A stretch of DNA of 43,876 bases from Acidobacteriota bacterium (lineage in GTDB: Bacteria; Acidobacteriota; Vicinamibacteria; Marinacidobacterales; Marinacidobacteraceae): contig VXWI01000024.1 of NCBI GenBank assembly GCA_009835985.1, forward strand, positions 1 to 43,876, in the 5' to 3' direction. The position numbers and the translations under genes are program-made. Each line of letters opens with the position of its first letter. The stretch's first letter is position 1. Positions 9,024 through 16,453 of the stretch are shown in pieces. Below the pieces are notes generated by a model. That model saw only the letters and a list, made by a program, of their open reading frames with translations. It was not told the DNA's origin and searched no databases.

Positions 9024-10064
9024 TCAGCCGCCGCGGGTATGCATTTCGAGGTGGGGGTCCTTGCGGAGATCCCCGGCGGCGACGAGCGGCGTGCGCCGGT
9101 CGAGGGCCGCCCGCTCCTCGGCGCCGCGGTCTTCCCGGCCTGACCAGGTGGAGGCGATCAGCGCCTCCATCTCGGCTGCCGTGGCTCCGGCCCGGAGCGG
9201 GGCCCGGAGGTCGAGCCCCTCGGGGGCATATAGACACCGGAACCAGCGCCCGTCCGCCGTGACGCGGCTGCGGTCGCAGGCGCGGCAGAAGGGTTCGGAA
9301 ACCGAGGCGATGATGCCGAAGACCCGTCCGTCGGGTATCCGGTAGCGGCGGGCCGGCGCGGTGGGATCCTCCACCGGAACCGCTTCGACCCCCCCGTAGC
9401 GCCGCGCCAGGCGGGCGCGGATGGCGTCCGCATCGAACACCAGGTCCGGCCGCCAGCCGGTCGCGCCCCCGACGTCCATGTACTCGATGAAGCGGACCTC
9501 GCCACGCTGGTCCGAGGCGAACTCGAAGAGGTCCACCAGCTCGTCGTCGTTGAACCCCCGGATCACCACCGTGTCGAGCTTCAGGGGCCGAAGCCCCGCC
9601 GCGTTCGCCGCGGAGATTCCCTCCCGGACCGCGTCCAGGCCGTCCCGCCGCGTCAGCGAGCGGAACCGGTCGGGCCGGAGGGTGTCGAGGCTGACCGTGA
9701 TCCGGTGCAGGCCCGCCTCCTTCAGCGCCGCCGCCTGGCCGGCGAGAAGGACTCCGTTGGTGGTCAGGGCGACGTCCTCGATCCCCGGCACGACCGAAAC
9801 CAGCCGGACCAGTTCGGGCAGGTGGCGGCGGATCAGCGGCTCCCCGCCGGTGATCCGGAGCTTCCGCACCCCGAGCGCCGCGAACCGTTCGACGACGAAC
9901 GCTGTCTCGTCGAAACTCAGGAGGTCCTTCCGGGGAAGCCAGACGTACTCCTCCTCCGGCATGCAGTACTGGCAGCGGAGGTTGCAGCGGTCGGTGACCG
10001 AGAGGCGCAGGCTGCCAAGCGGCCGGCCGAACCGGTCGCGAACGGGAGCGGGGGACAACGACAA
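9024..10064 (-). CDS. moaA: GTP 3',8-cyclase MoaA
   Basis: This radical SAM enzyme of 346 residues performs the first step of molybdenum cofactor synthesis, turning GTP into 3',8-cyclo-GTP. The N-terminal 4Fe-4S site is CNLRCQYC. The C-terminal cluster site is seen as CRACDRSR with a third Cys in RWFRCLY. The protein ends in Gly-Gly, the conserved tail needed for catalysis. No other moa genes lie in this window. It is the last gene of the thioredoxin/D-aminoacylase/FKBP group, 47 bases after the FKBP gene. The functional link to those genes is unclear, though FKBP and thioredoxin are both folding or redox factors. Confidence 0.96.
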   Translation of the reverse strand: MSLSPAPVRDRFGRPLGSLRLSVTDRCNLRCQYCMPEEEYVWLPRKDLLSFDETAFVVERFAALGVRKLRITGGEPLIRRHLPELVRLVSVVPGIEDVALTTNGVLLAGQAAALKEAGLHRITVSLDTLRPDRFRSLTRRDGLDAVREGISAANAAGLRPLKLDTVVIRGFNDDELVDLFEFASDQRGEVRFIEYMDVGGATGWRPDLVFDADAIRARLARRYGGVEAVPVEDPTAPARRYRIPDGRVFGIIASVSEPFCRACDRSRVTADGRWFRCLYAPEGLDLRAPLRAGATAAEMEALIASTWSGREDRGAEERAALDRRTPLVAAGDLRKDPHLEMHTRGG

Positions 10065-10111
10065 GGGCGCTACAGCCTACACCTCCGGCCGCTGGACCGT
10101 CCGGGGGGCTT

Positions 10112-10924
10112 TCACTCGACGGCCAGCAGTTCGACCTCGAAGAGCAGGGTCGCGTAGGGAGGGATCCGAGGTTGCCGGCCGGCCGCGCCGTAAGCGAGTT
10201 CGTGGGGAATCACGAGGCGCCGGCGTCCGCCGACACGCATGCCCACGATCCCCAGATCCCAGCCCACGATGACCGCGCCCACCCCGAGCGTGAAGTCGAA
10301 GGGGGCCTCCGCGGTGGCGGAGTCGAAGGCGTCGCCCTTGTTGTCCGGCGCCAGCAGGTCGTAGATCCAGCCCTGGTAGGCCATCGCGAGCGAGTCCCCG
10401 TTCGCCGCCTCCTCGCCGGAGCCGACCTGCAGATCGGTGAACTCGAACGGCACTTCGGCCCCCGCCACCAGAACCACTTCGAAGAGCAGGGTGGCGTTCC
10501 CGGGGACGAGGTCGTTCCCCCGGGCTCCGAAACCCAGCTCGGGCGGCATGACGATGCGGCGTTTCCCCCCGACCCGCATGCCGGCCATCCCCCGGTCGAT
10601 ACCGGGGATGACCTGTCCTACGCCGAACCGGAACGAGTCGGGGTCCTCCTCGGATACCGCTATGAACTCCGAACCCTTGTGGTCGGGCGCGGCTTCGTCG
10701 TAGAGCCACCCGGTGTAGGCGATCGCGAGCAGCCAGCCGTCCTGAACCTCGGGACCCTCACCTTCCTCGATATCGGTGGCCTCGAAGGGCACGTCGAGCG
10801 GCGGGGCCGGTTCCGGTGGTGCCGGGGTCGTGGGGGACGCCCCGTCACCGCCGCAGCCTGCGAGCGCCCCGGCAGCGAGCAGGATCGCCGCCCGGGCGAG
10901 TCGCGGCTGCGAGGAAACCGTCAC
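10112..10924 (-). CDS. Lipoprotein with two tandem FKBP-type PPIase domains
   Basis: The protein has 270 residues. A lipoprotein signal (about residues 1-24) ends in the lipobox LAGC. Two FKBP domains follow. The first (about residues 55-155) has IAYTGWLYD, GVGQVIPGIDRGMAGMRVGG and ELGFGARGN. The second (about 165-268) has MAYQGWIYD, GVGAVIVGWDLGIVGMRVGG and ELAYGAAGRQ. In the second, Pro-Gly is replaced by Val-Gly in the VIPGxD block, so its isomerase activity may be lower. The start is GTG, only 12 bases after the stop of the D-aminoacylase gene. It is probably a membrane-anchored periplasmic folding catalyst. Confidence 0.88.
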   Translation of the reverse strand: MTVSSQPRLARAAILLAAGALAGCGGDGASPTTPAPPEPAPPLDVPFEATDIEEGEGPEVQDGWLLAIAYTGWLYDEAAPDHKGSEFIAVSEEDPDSFRFGVGQVIPGIDRGMAGMRVGGKRRIVMPPELGFGARGNDLVPGNATLLFEVVLVAGAEVPFEFTDLQVGSGEEAANGDSLAMAYQGWIYDLLAPDNKGDAFDSATAEAPFDFTLGVGAVIVGWDLGIVGMRVGGRRRLVIPHELAYGAAGRQPRIPPYATLLFEVELLAVE

Positions 10925-10936
10925 CCGGCGTGATCC

Positions 10937-12475
10937 TCAGCGGACCAGGAACACGCCGGGGCGGGCATCGGTGACGACGCCGCCCGCGAACACGGTCTCG
11001 CCGCCGACCAGGACCCGCTGGATCCCGACCGAGAGTTCATGGGGGGCCTCGGGCGTCGCCCGGTCGGAAACCGTCTCGGGGTCGAACAGGACGAGGTCCG
11101 CGACCATCCCGGGAGCGATCCGGCCCCGCGCCGCGAAACCCATGTGGTCGGCGGAGAGCGAGGTCATCCGCCGCACGGCCTCTTCGAGGCTCAGGATTCC
11201 CCGCTCGCGGACGAACTGCCGGAGCGCCCGCGGGAAGGAACCGAAGCCGCGGGGATGGGCGCCGAAGAGCTCCCCGTCGGTGGACAGGTTGGCGTGCTCC
11301 CAGGCGAACAGCGCGGCGATGTCGTCCTCGGCCATGCTGGTCGCGATCACCGTTTCAACGCGGGTCCCGGGTGCGAAGTCCGGGGCGGCGCGCATCGCCT
11401 CCGCCCGCTGGATCAGCTCGAGAAGGGTCACGGCGGGCTCCTCCCCGCGCTCCTTTGCGATGCTGGCGAGGGTGCGGCCGGCATAGGCGGGTTCCGGCGC
11501 ATAGGTCGGGATCAGGATGCCCTCGGGGAGGGCCATCTGGGAGACCACGAACCGGGACTCCTCCAGATCGGTGAAGTCCCGTTCCGGGAACATCACGGTG
11601 AGCGTGGACTGCCAGTACGGGTAGGGATACACGTCCAGCGTGATGTCCACTCCGGCGGCGCGGGCTTCCTCCAGCCGCGCGAGGAGTCGCGGCACGTCGC
11701 CCCAGAGGCGCTGCAGCGCCAGCTTGGCGTGGGTCAGTTGCACCGGCATCCCGGTCTCCGCGCCGATCCGGATGATCTCCTCCACCGCCTCCCAGAACCA
11801 GCGGTCCTCGCTCCGCAGGTGACTGATGTAGCGGCCGCCGGCGTCCGCGGCCACCTGGGCGAGGTCCACGACCTCCTCCGTCGCCGAGTAGATCCCGGGG
11901 TCGTATTCGAGACCGGTGCTCAGGCCCAGGGCCCCCGCGGCCAGGTCCGCCTCCAGCAGCGCGGCCATGCCGGCGATCTCCTCCGCCGTGGCCTCCCGGC
12001 GGAAGTCGTCGCCGAGCACGAGTGCGCGATAGGTGTTGTGCCCGCCGTAGCTGGCCACGTTCACGGTCGCCGGCGACTCCTCGAGCCGCGTCCGGAAATC
12101 GGCGAGTGGGTGGGGAGATCCTCCGTCCTGGCCGACCACCAGGGTGGTGATCCCCTGGCTCACCGCCGCCGTGGCGTCCAGCCTCTGGAGCAGGTCGAAG
12201 TCGGCGTGACTGTGAGTGTCGATGAATCCTGGAGCGACGACCAGTCCCGCGGCATCCAGGACGGTGTCTCCGGATCGGGGAACGACATCCGGGCCGGCCT
12301 CCGCGATCCGGGCGTCCACGACGCGAACGGTTCCGGAGACCGCCGGGGTCCCGTCGCCGTCCACGATGCGGGCGTTCGTGATGGCAAGGCCGGGAGGCCC
12401 GCCGGGGCCGCACCCGGAAAGGGTCAGCGCCAGGGCTCCCAGCACCAGCGCGCCAACACGCTCCGGACGGATCAT
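10937..12475 (-). CDS. N-acyl-D-amino-acid deacylase (D-aminoacylase)-like lipoprotein
   Basis: This 512-residue amidohydrolase has a lipoprotein signal ending LTLSGC. The core begins with the beta-sandwich strand LAITNARIVDGDGTPAV. The first metal motif is FIDTHSHADFDL (HxH). Later metal-ligand regions are YISHLRSED and VQLTHAKLALQ. The C-terminus closes with GRIAPGMVADLVLFDPETV. Characterised D-aminoacylases have a metal-binding Cys after the HxH motif; the matching stretch here reads VVGQDGGS, with no Cys. The substrate could therefore be a D-amino-acid derivative or another amide. ATG at 12475 gives a clean lipoprotein signal; the open frame upstream runs through a palindromic repeat and is not coding. 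Confidence 0.88.
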   Translation of the reverse strand: MIRPERVGALVLGALALTLSGCGPGGPPGLAITNARIVDGDGTPAVSGTVRVVDARIAEAGPDVVPRSGDTVLDAAGLVVAPGFIDTHSHADFDLLQRLDATAAVSQGITTLVVGQDGGSPHPLADFRTRLEESPATVNVASYGGHNTYRALVLGDDFRREATAEEIAGMAALLEADLAAGALGLSTGLEYDPGIYSATEEVVDLAQVAADAGGRYISHLRSEDRWFWEAVEEIIRIGAETGMPVQLTHAKLALQRLWGDVPRLLARLEEARAAGVDITLDVYPYPYWQSTLTVMFPERDFTDLEESRFVVSQMALPEGILIPTYAPEPAYAGRTLASIAKERGEEPAVTLLELIQRAEAMRAAPDFAPGTRVETVIATSMAEDDIAALFAWEHANLSTDGELFGAHPRGFGSFPRALRQFVRERGILSLEEAVRRMTSLSADHMGFAARGRIAPGMVADLVLFDPETVSDRATPEAPHELSVGIQRVLVGGETVFAGGVVTDARPGVFLVR

Positions 12476-12531
12476 CTCGGTTCCGGCTCCGTCGGCGGAC
12501 GGTACCAGACGGACCCGGGTCGCGGCGGGTG

Positions 12532-12573
12532 TTTTGCCCGGCTGAAGCCGGCGTTCCTGGCCGGCGCTCCGAG
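12532..12573 (+). repeat. Two-hairpin palindromic element, copy 5 (diverged)
   Basis: This copy keeps the architecture with changed sequence. TTTTGC leads into the stem CCGGC-TGAA-GCCGG. The core stem is GCCGGC-GTTCCTG-GCCGGC, with a longer loop, and the tail is GCTCCGAG. It lies between the thioredoxin stop (12576) and the D-aminoacylase start (12475), both on the minus strand, so in a joint transcript it would be an intercistronic structure. Confidence 0.65.
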
Positions 12574-12575
12574 CC

Positions 12576-12905
12576 CTATCCGATGAGTGCTTCGAGGCGC
12601 GCCGCGAGATTGGCCTTCGACTGGACTCCCACGATCTGACCGACCACCTCGCCCTTGTGGAAGAACAGCAGGGTCGGGATCGAGCGGACCCGGAACTTCT
12701 CGGCGATCCGGGGTTCGTCATCGACGTTCACCTTGCCGATCACGGCCCGGCCGTCGAAGTCTTCGGCCAGTTCCAGAATCGCCGGCGCGATCATGCGGCA
12801 GGGACCGCACCATTCGGCCCAGAAATCCACCAGGCTTGGCTGGTCGCCGCCCACCGCCGCGTCGAAATTCTCGCTCGTCAGTTCCAGCGCCTTGCCATCG
12901 GTCAT
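12576..12905 (-). CDS. trxA: Thioredoxin
   Basis: This is a cytoplasmic disulfide reductase of 109 residues, the normal length. The redox site is FWAEWCGPCRM. The cis-proline region is RSIPTLLFF, and GEVVGQIVGVQ is the typical C-terminal strand. ATG at 12905 was chosen over an in-frame ATG 33 bases upstream because it matches the family N-terminus (LTSENFD) and has GGAG about 11 bases before it. It is the first gene of the minus-strand group ending with moaA and is divergent from the CDF gene. Confidence 0.96.
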   Translation of the reverse strand: MTDGKALELTSENFDAAVGGDQPSLVDFWAEWCGPCRMIAPAILELAEDFDGRAVIGKVNVDDEPRIAEKFRVRSIPTLLFFHKGEVVGQIVGVQSKANLAARLEALIG

Positions 12906-12963
12906 GTTCGGGTTCACTCCGGGGAATGGGTCCGCCACTGGCGGTGTTCAGGGATCGGTTTCC

Positions 12964-12969
12964 ATTCTA
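12964..12969 (-). promoter_or_regulatory. Possible -10 element for the thioredoxin gene
   Basis: TAGAAT on the minus strand matches five of six bases of the sigma-70 -10 consensus in a GC-rich divergent gap. It lies about 58 bases before the chosen thioredoxin start. I see no convincing -35 at 16-18 bases upstream, so this is a weak call. Confidence 0.35.
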
Positions 12970-13021
12970 GCGGCTGGGGTTTCGCCCGCGGCCTTGGGCC
13001 ATACTTAGCCGATCACGCGTC

Positions 13022-13948
13022 ATGTCGCATCACCATCATCACGACGCGCTAACCCCTGGGCACGGTGGGAAAATGCCCTCGCGGCGGGCCCTGGGCGCGG
13101 CGCTGCTCTGCACGCTGACGATCGCGGTCGCGGAGTTCGTCGGCGGAATCATCGCCAACAGCCTCGCCCTGCAGGGCGACGCCGGGCACATGCTGAGCGA
13201 CGCCGGCGCCCTCGGCGTTTCGTTCTTCGCTGCCTGGCTGGCCACCCGGCCGATGACCGCCCGCCGCACGTTCGGGTTCCACCGGGCCGAGGTGCTGGCG
13301 GCGCTGGTGAACTCGGTGTTCTTGTTGGGGATCGCCGGCTGGGTCGGCGTCCGCGCGGTGAGCCGGCTGGGTCATCCCGTCGAGGTCGCGGCCGTGCCGG
13401 TCCTGATCATCGCGACCATCGGGCTCGTGGTGAACCTCATCGCGCTCAAGATCCTCGGCCACCATCGGCAGGGCAACCTGAACATCCGGGGCGCCTTCCT
13501 GCACGTGCTCGGGGACACGCTCGGTTCGGTCGGGGTCATCGTCTCGGCCATCGTCATCCAGTTCACCGGGTGGACCACGGTGGACTCGCTCGCTTCACTG
13601 GGGATCGCCGGCCTGCTGGCGGTCTCGGGAGGCCGGCTCCTCCGCGACAGCGTTTCGGTGCTGATGCTCGCCACCCCGGCCAACGTGGACAGCGAAGCGG
13701 TGCGTTCCGGCCTGCTCTCCCTGCCCGGCGTCATCGGGATTCACGACCTGCACATCTGGACCGTGAACAGCGGCTTCGTCTCGCTCACCTGCCACGCCGA
13801 CATCGAGGCCGACACCTCGACGGACGCGCTTCTCCGGAGCGCAACCCAGCTGCTGCGCGAGCGTTTCGGGATCCGGCACGTGACGATCCAGCCGGAGGTC
13901 ACCCGGGTCCACGGAGACGGCGATTCGTGCCAGATCCTCGCGACCTGA
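13022..13948 (+). CDS. Cation diffusion facilitator, zinc-type exporter
   Basis: This 308-residue inner-membrane metal/proton antiporter belongs to the CzcD/ZitB branch. There are six hydrophobic segments between about residues 20 and 205. The transport site is formed by GDAGHMLSDAGAL in the second and HVLGDTLGSVG in the fifth segment (HxxxD in each, the zinc-type pattern). The N-terminus is histidine-rich (SHHHHHD). The C-terminal cytoplasmic domain (about 210-300) ends with RHVTIQPE. ATG at 13022 has no clear ribosome site; CATACT at 13000-13005 could be a -10 for a very short leader. The next gene starts inside its 3' end. Confidence 0.93.
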   Translation: MSHHHHHDALTPGHGGKMPSRRALGAALLCTLTIAVAEFVGGIIANSLALQGDAGHMLSDAGALGVSFFAAWLATRPMTARRTFGFHRAEVLAALVNSVFLLGIAGWVGVRAVSRLGHPVEVAAVPVLIIATIGLVVNLIALKILGHHRQGNLNIRGAFLHVLGDTLGSVGVIVSAIVIQFTGWTTVDSLASLGIAGLLAVSGGRLLRDSVSVLMLATPANVDSEAVRSGLLSLPGVIGIHDLHIWTVNSGFVSLTCHADIEADTSTDALLRSATQLLRERFGIRHVTIQPEVTRVHGDGDSCQILAT

Positions 13949-16434
13949 CGAGGGGACCGGCCGTCGTCGCCCTGGTGGCGGGTCTGCTCTGGTCAGCGCC
14001 CGGCGCCGGAGCCCAGATGACCCCGCTCCGCTACCCGGCGGTCGCGGGGGGACAGATCCGGGTCGAGAACTACCTGGTGCCCCGGGTCACGTCGTGGCCG
14101 GCGTACCCCGCCTGGTCGCCCGACGGAACCGAGATCGCATTCGCGCTCGACGGCCGGCTCTGGGTGCTGCCCGCGGCGGGCGGGGAGGCCCGTCAACTCA
14201 CCGGCGGACCGGACGATCCGGCGGCGACCTACGACTTCGAGCCCGATTGGTCGCCCGACGGCCGCTTCGTCGTGTTTTCCCGCGACGTCGACGGCAACCT
14301 CGATATCTGGCGGGTGGGAAGCAGGGGAGGCATCCCCGAGCGCCTCACCAACCATCCCGCGATGGATTTCCACCCGCGCGCCGCAGCGGGCGGATCCGTC
14401 GTCTACTCGTCGGCCGAGTCAGGCAGCTTCGACATCCGAATGGTCGGTCCCGACGGATCGGACACCCTGGTCTGGGGTGGGGACTCCAACGAGACCCAGC
14501 CCGATCCCGGCCCGGAGTTCGGGCCGGGGCTGCCGGGCGGGTTCCTGGTGGCGGTCTCCAACCGGTCGGACTACCCGGGCACCGGGGGGATCTTCCGCAT
14601 CGAAGGGCAGGGCGACTACCGGGAACTCCATGTCGAGGAGACCACTTTCCGGACCCGGCCGGCCGTGTCCCCCGACGGGAGCCTCATCGCCTTCGCGTCG
14701 GACATCCGGGGCAGCTACGACCTCTTCCTGCTGCCCGCGGACGGCGGCCTCCCCTTCCGGCTGACCCGCGACGACGACTGGGACGAGAAGGACCCGGCGT
14801 GGTCTCCCGACGGGCAGGAGCTCGTCTTCACCACGAATCGGAACGGGCGCCCGGAACTCGAGGTGATCGGCGTCCACGGCGGCGGCTCCCGGCCACTGCC
14901 GGTCACCGGGCTCGAGCGCGCCGGACCGGCGTGGGGCCGCCTGCGGATCGCGCTGAGCGACGCGGCCCGCGTGACCGTCGTCGGGGCCGACGGCAGGGCG
15001 TACGCCCCGCGCGGGGTCTTCCGGCGGATCGTTTCCTATACGGAGACCCATTACTTCCACGCCGCCGGCGAGTTCTCGCTGGAGTTGCCCCCGGGCCCGG
15101 CGACCGTCCGGATCAAGCGCGGGGTGGAGTACCGGCCCTGGGAACGCCGACTGGAGGTGCGGTCCGGAGCGGAGACTCGCGTAGAAGCGCAACTCGAGCG
15201 CTTCACGAACCTGCGCGAACGCGGCTGGATGTCCGGAGACACCCACGTGCATGACCTCCACGCCGGCGATCTCCGGATCACTCCCGCGGACCTCGTGGGG
15301 CAGGCGGAGGCCGAGGCGGTCGAGGTGATCTACGCGCTCATCCACGTGGACGGCTCGCGGACCATGGGGGACCCCGCCCGCTTCGTGGCCGGCCCGCACC
15401 CCGCTTCCACGGCGACCGTGTTCCTGCGCTACGGCCAGGAGTACCGGATGCCGTTCGGGCACCGGACCTTCCTGAATCCCGAACGGCTCTTCTATCCGCT
15501 CACGACCGGCGTCCGGGGCACCGCGCGCGAGGCGCCCTTCCCGCCGCTGTTCGAGTACATCCGGCGCCTGCGGGCCGAGCAGGGCGACCAGGTGGTCGCC
15601 GGGATGCCGCATCCCTACTTCGGCTATCTGGCGCAGGGAATCCGGTTCGACGGCGCCTCGCCTTCCGAGATCCCGCTCGACGCCGCGCTCGGGGTAGCCG
15701 ACTTCTTCGACATCAACTGCATCCCCAGCTCGGAGACCGGCTCGGCGGCCATCTATGCGCGTCTGCTGAACGCCGGCTTCCGGCTCGCCGCCGCGGGCGG
15801 CTCGGACACCTTCTCGGACACCTCGCGCGATCCGCCGCTCGGCACCGGCCGGACCTACGTGCGCCTTCCGGAGGGCGCCGGCCCGGAAGACTGGCCGCTG
15901 GCCCTTCGCACCGGCCGGAGTTTCTCGACGAACGGGCCGCTCCTCGAGCTGGACGTGGACGGCCGGGGGATGGGCGACGAGATCGAGCGTGGGGGCCCCG
16001 CGCGGCTTCCGGTCCGGGCGCGCGCCGTCTCCGCGGTCCCCATGGAACGCCTCGTGGTGCTCGTGAACGGCGAGGTGTGGCGCGAGGCGACCGGCGACCC
16101 GGGCGCCGATCCCGCCGCCGGCTCGCCCTTCGAGCTCGAGATCGCCGGAGAACTCGACCTCGATGACAGCGCGTGGGTCGCGGTGCGCGCCGAGGGACCG
16201 AGATCCGTCTGGACCACCGACAGCTCGCTCTTTGCCCATTCCACCCCGGTGTACGTGCTGATCGACGGCCGCGAGATCGTGGTGGAGGCCGACCGGCGCT
16301 ACCTCGAAACGATGATCGAGGACTTCGGAGTGGCCATGGCCCGACGGGACGACTGGCTGAACGAAGCCCAGCGGGAACTCGTCCTCGCCGGCGTGGAAGA
16401 GGGTCTTGTCCGGGTGCGCGCCCGGAAGCGGTAG
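13927..16434 (+). CDS. Secreted TolB-like propeller fused to CehA/McbA-type metallohydrolase
   Basis: This 835-residue protein starts GTG at 13927, 22 bases inside the CDF gene. A signal peptide ends near GAGAQ (about residue 32). Residues about 50-340 are WD40-like TolB repeats, seen in YPAWSPDGTEIAFAL, PDWSPDGRFVVFS and PAWSPDGQELVFT. Residues about 345-430 form a beta-sandwich. Residues about 435-640 form a PHP-like metallohydrolase with GDTHVHDLHAGD and AAGGSDTFSDTSRD, as in the CehA/McbA family, whose known members cleave carbaryl-type esters. The C-terminal part is another beta-rich domain. The natural substrate is unknown. It is the second gene of the CDF-to-PKS unit. Confidence 0.82.
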   Translation: MPDPRDLTRGPAVVALVAGLLWSAPGAGAQMTPLRYPAVAGGQIRVENYLVPRVTSWPAYPAWSPDGTEIAFALDGRLWVLPAAGGEARQLTGGPDDPAATYDFEPDWSPDGRFVVFSRDVDGNLDIWRVGSRGGIPERLTNHPAMDFHPRAAAGGSVVYSSAESGSFDIRMVGPDGSDTLVWGGDSNETQPDPGPEFGPGLPGGFLVAVSNRSDYPGTGGIFRIEGQGDYRELHVEETTFRTRPAVSPDGSLIAFASDIRGSYDLFLLPADGGLPFRLTRDDDWDEKDPAWSPDGQELVFTTNRNGRPELEVIGVHGGGSRPLPVTGLERAGPAWGRLRIALSDAARVTVVGADGRAYAPRGVFRRIVSYTETHYFHAAGEFSLELPPGPATVRIKRGVEYRPWERRLEVRSGAETRVEAQLERFTNLRERGWMSGDTHVHDLHAGDLRITPADLVGQAEAEAVEVIYALIHVDGSRTMGDPARFVAGPHPASTATVFLRYGQEYRMPFGHRTFLNPERLFYPLTTGVRGTAREAPFPPLFEYIRRLRAEQGDQVVAGMPHPYFGYLAQGIRFDGASPSEIPLDAALGVADFFDINCIPSSETGSAAIYARLLNAGFRLAAAGGSDTFSDTSRDPPLGTGRTYVRLPEGAGPEDWPLALRTGRSFSTNGPLLELDVDGRGMGDEIERGGPARLPVRARAVSAVPMERLVVLVNGEVWREATGDPGADPAAGSPFELEIAGELDLDDSAWVAVRAEGPRSVWTTDSSLFAHSTPVYVLIDGREIVVEADRRYLETMIEDFGVAMARRDDWLNEAQRELVLAGVEEGLVRVRARKR

Positions 16435-16453
16435 GCAGTCCATCCAGGGCAAC

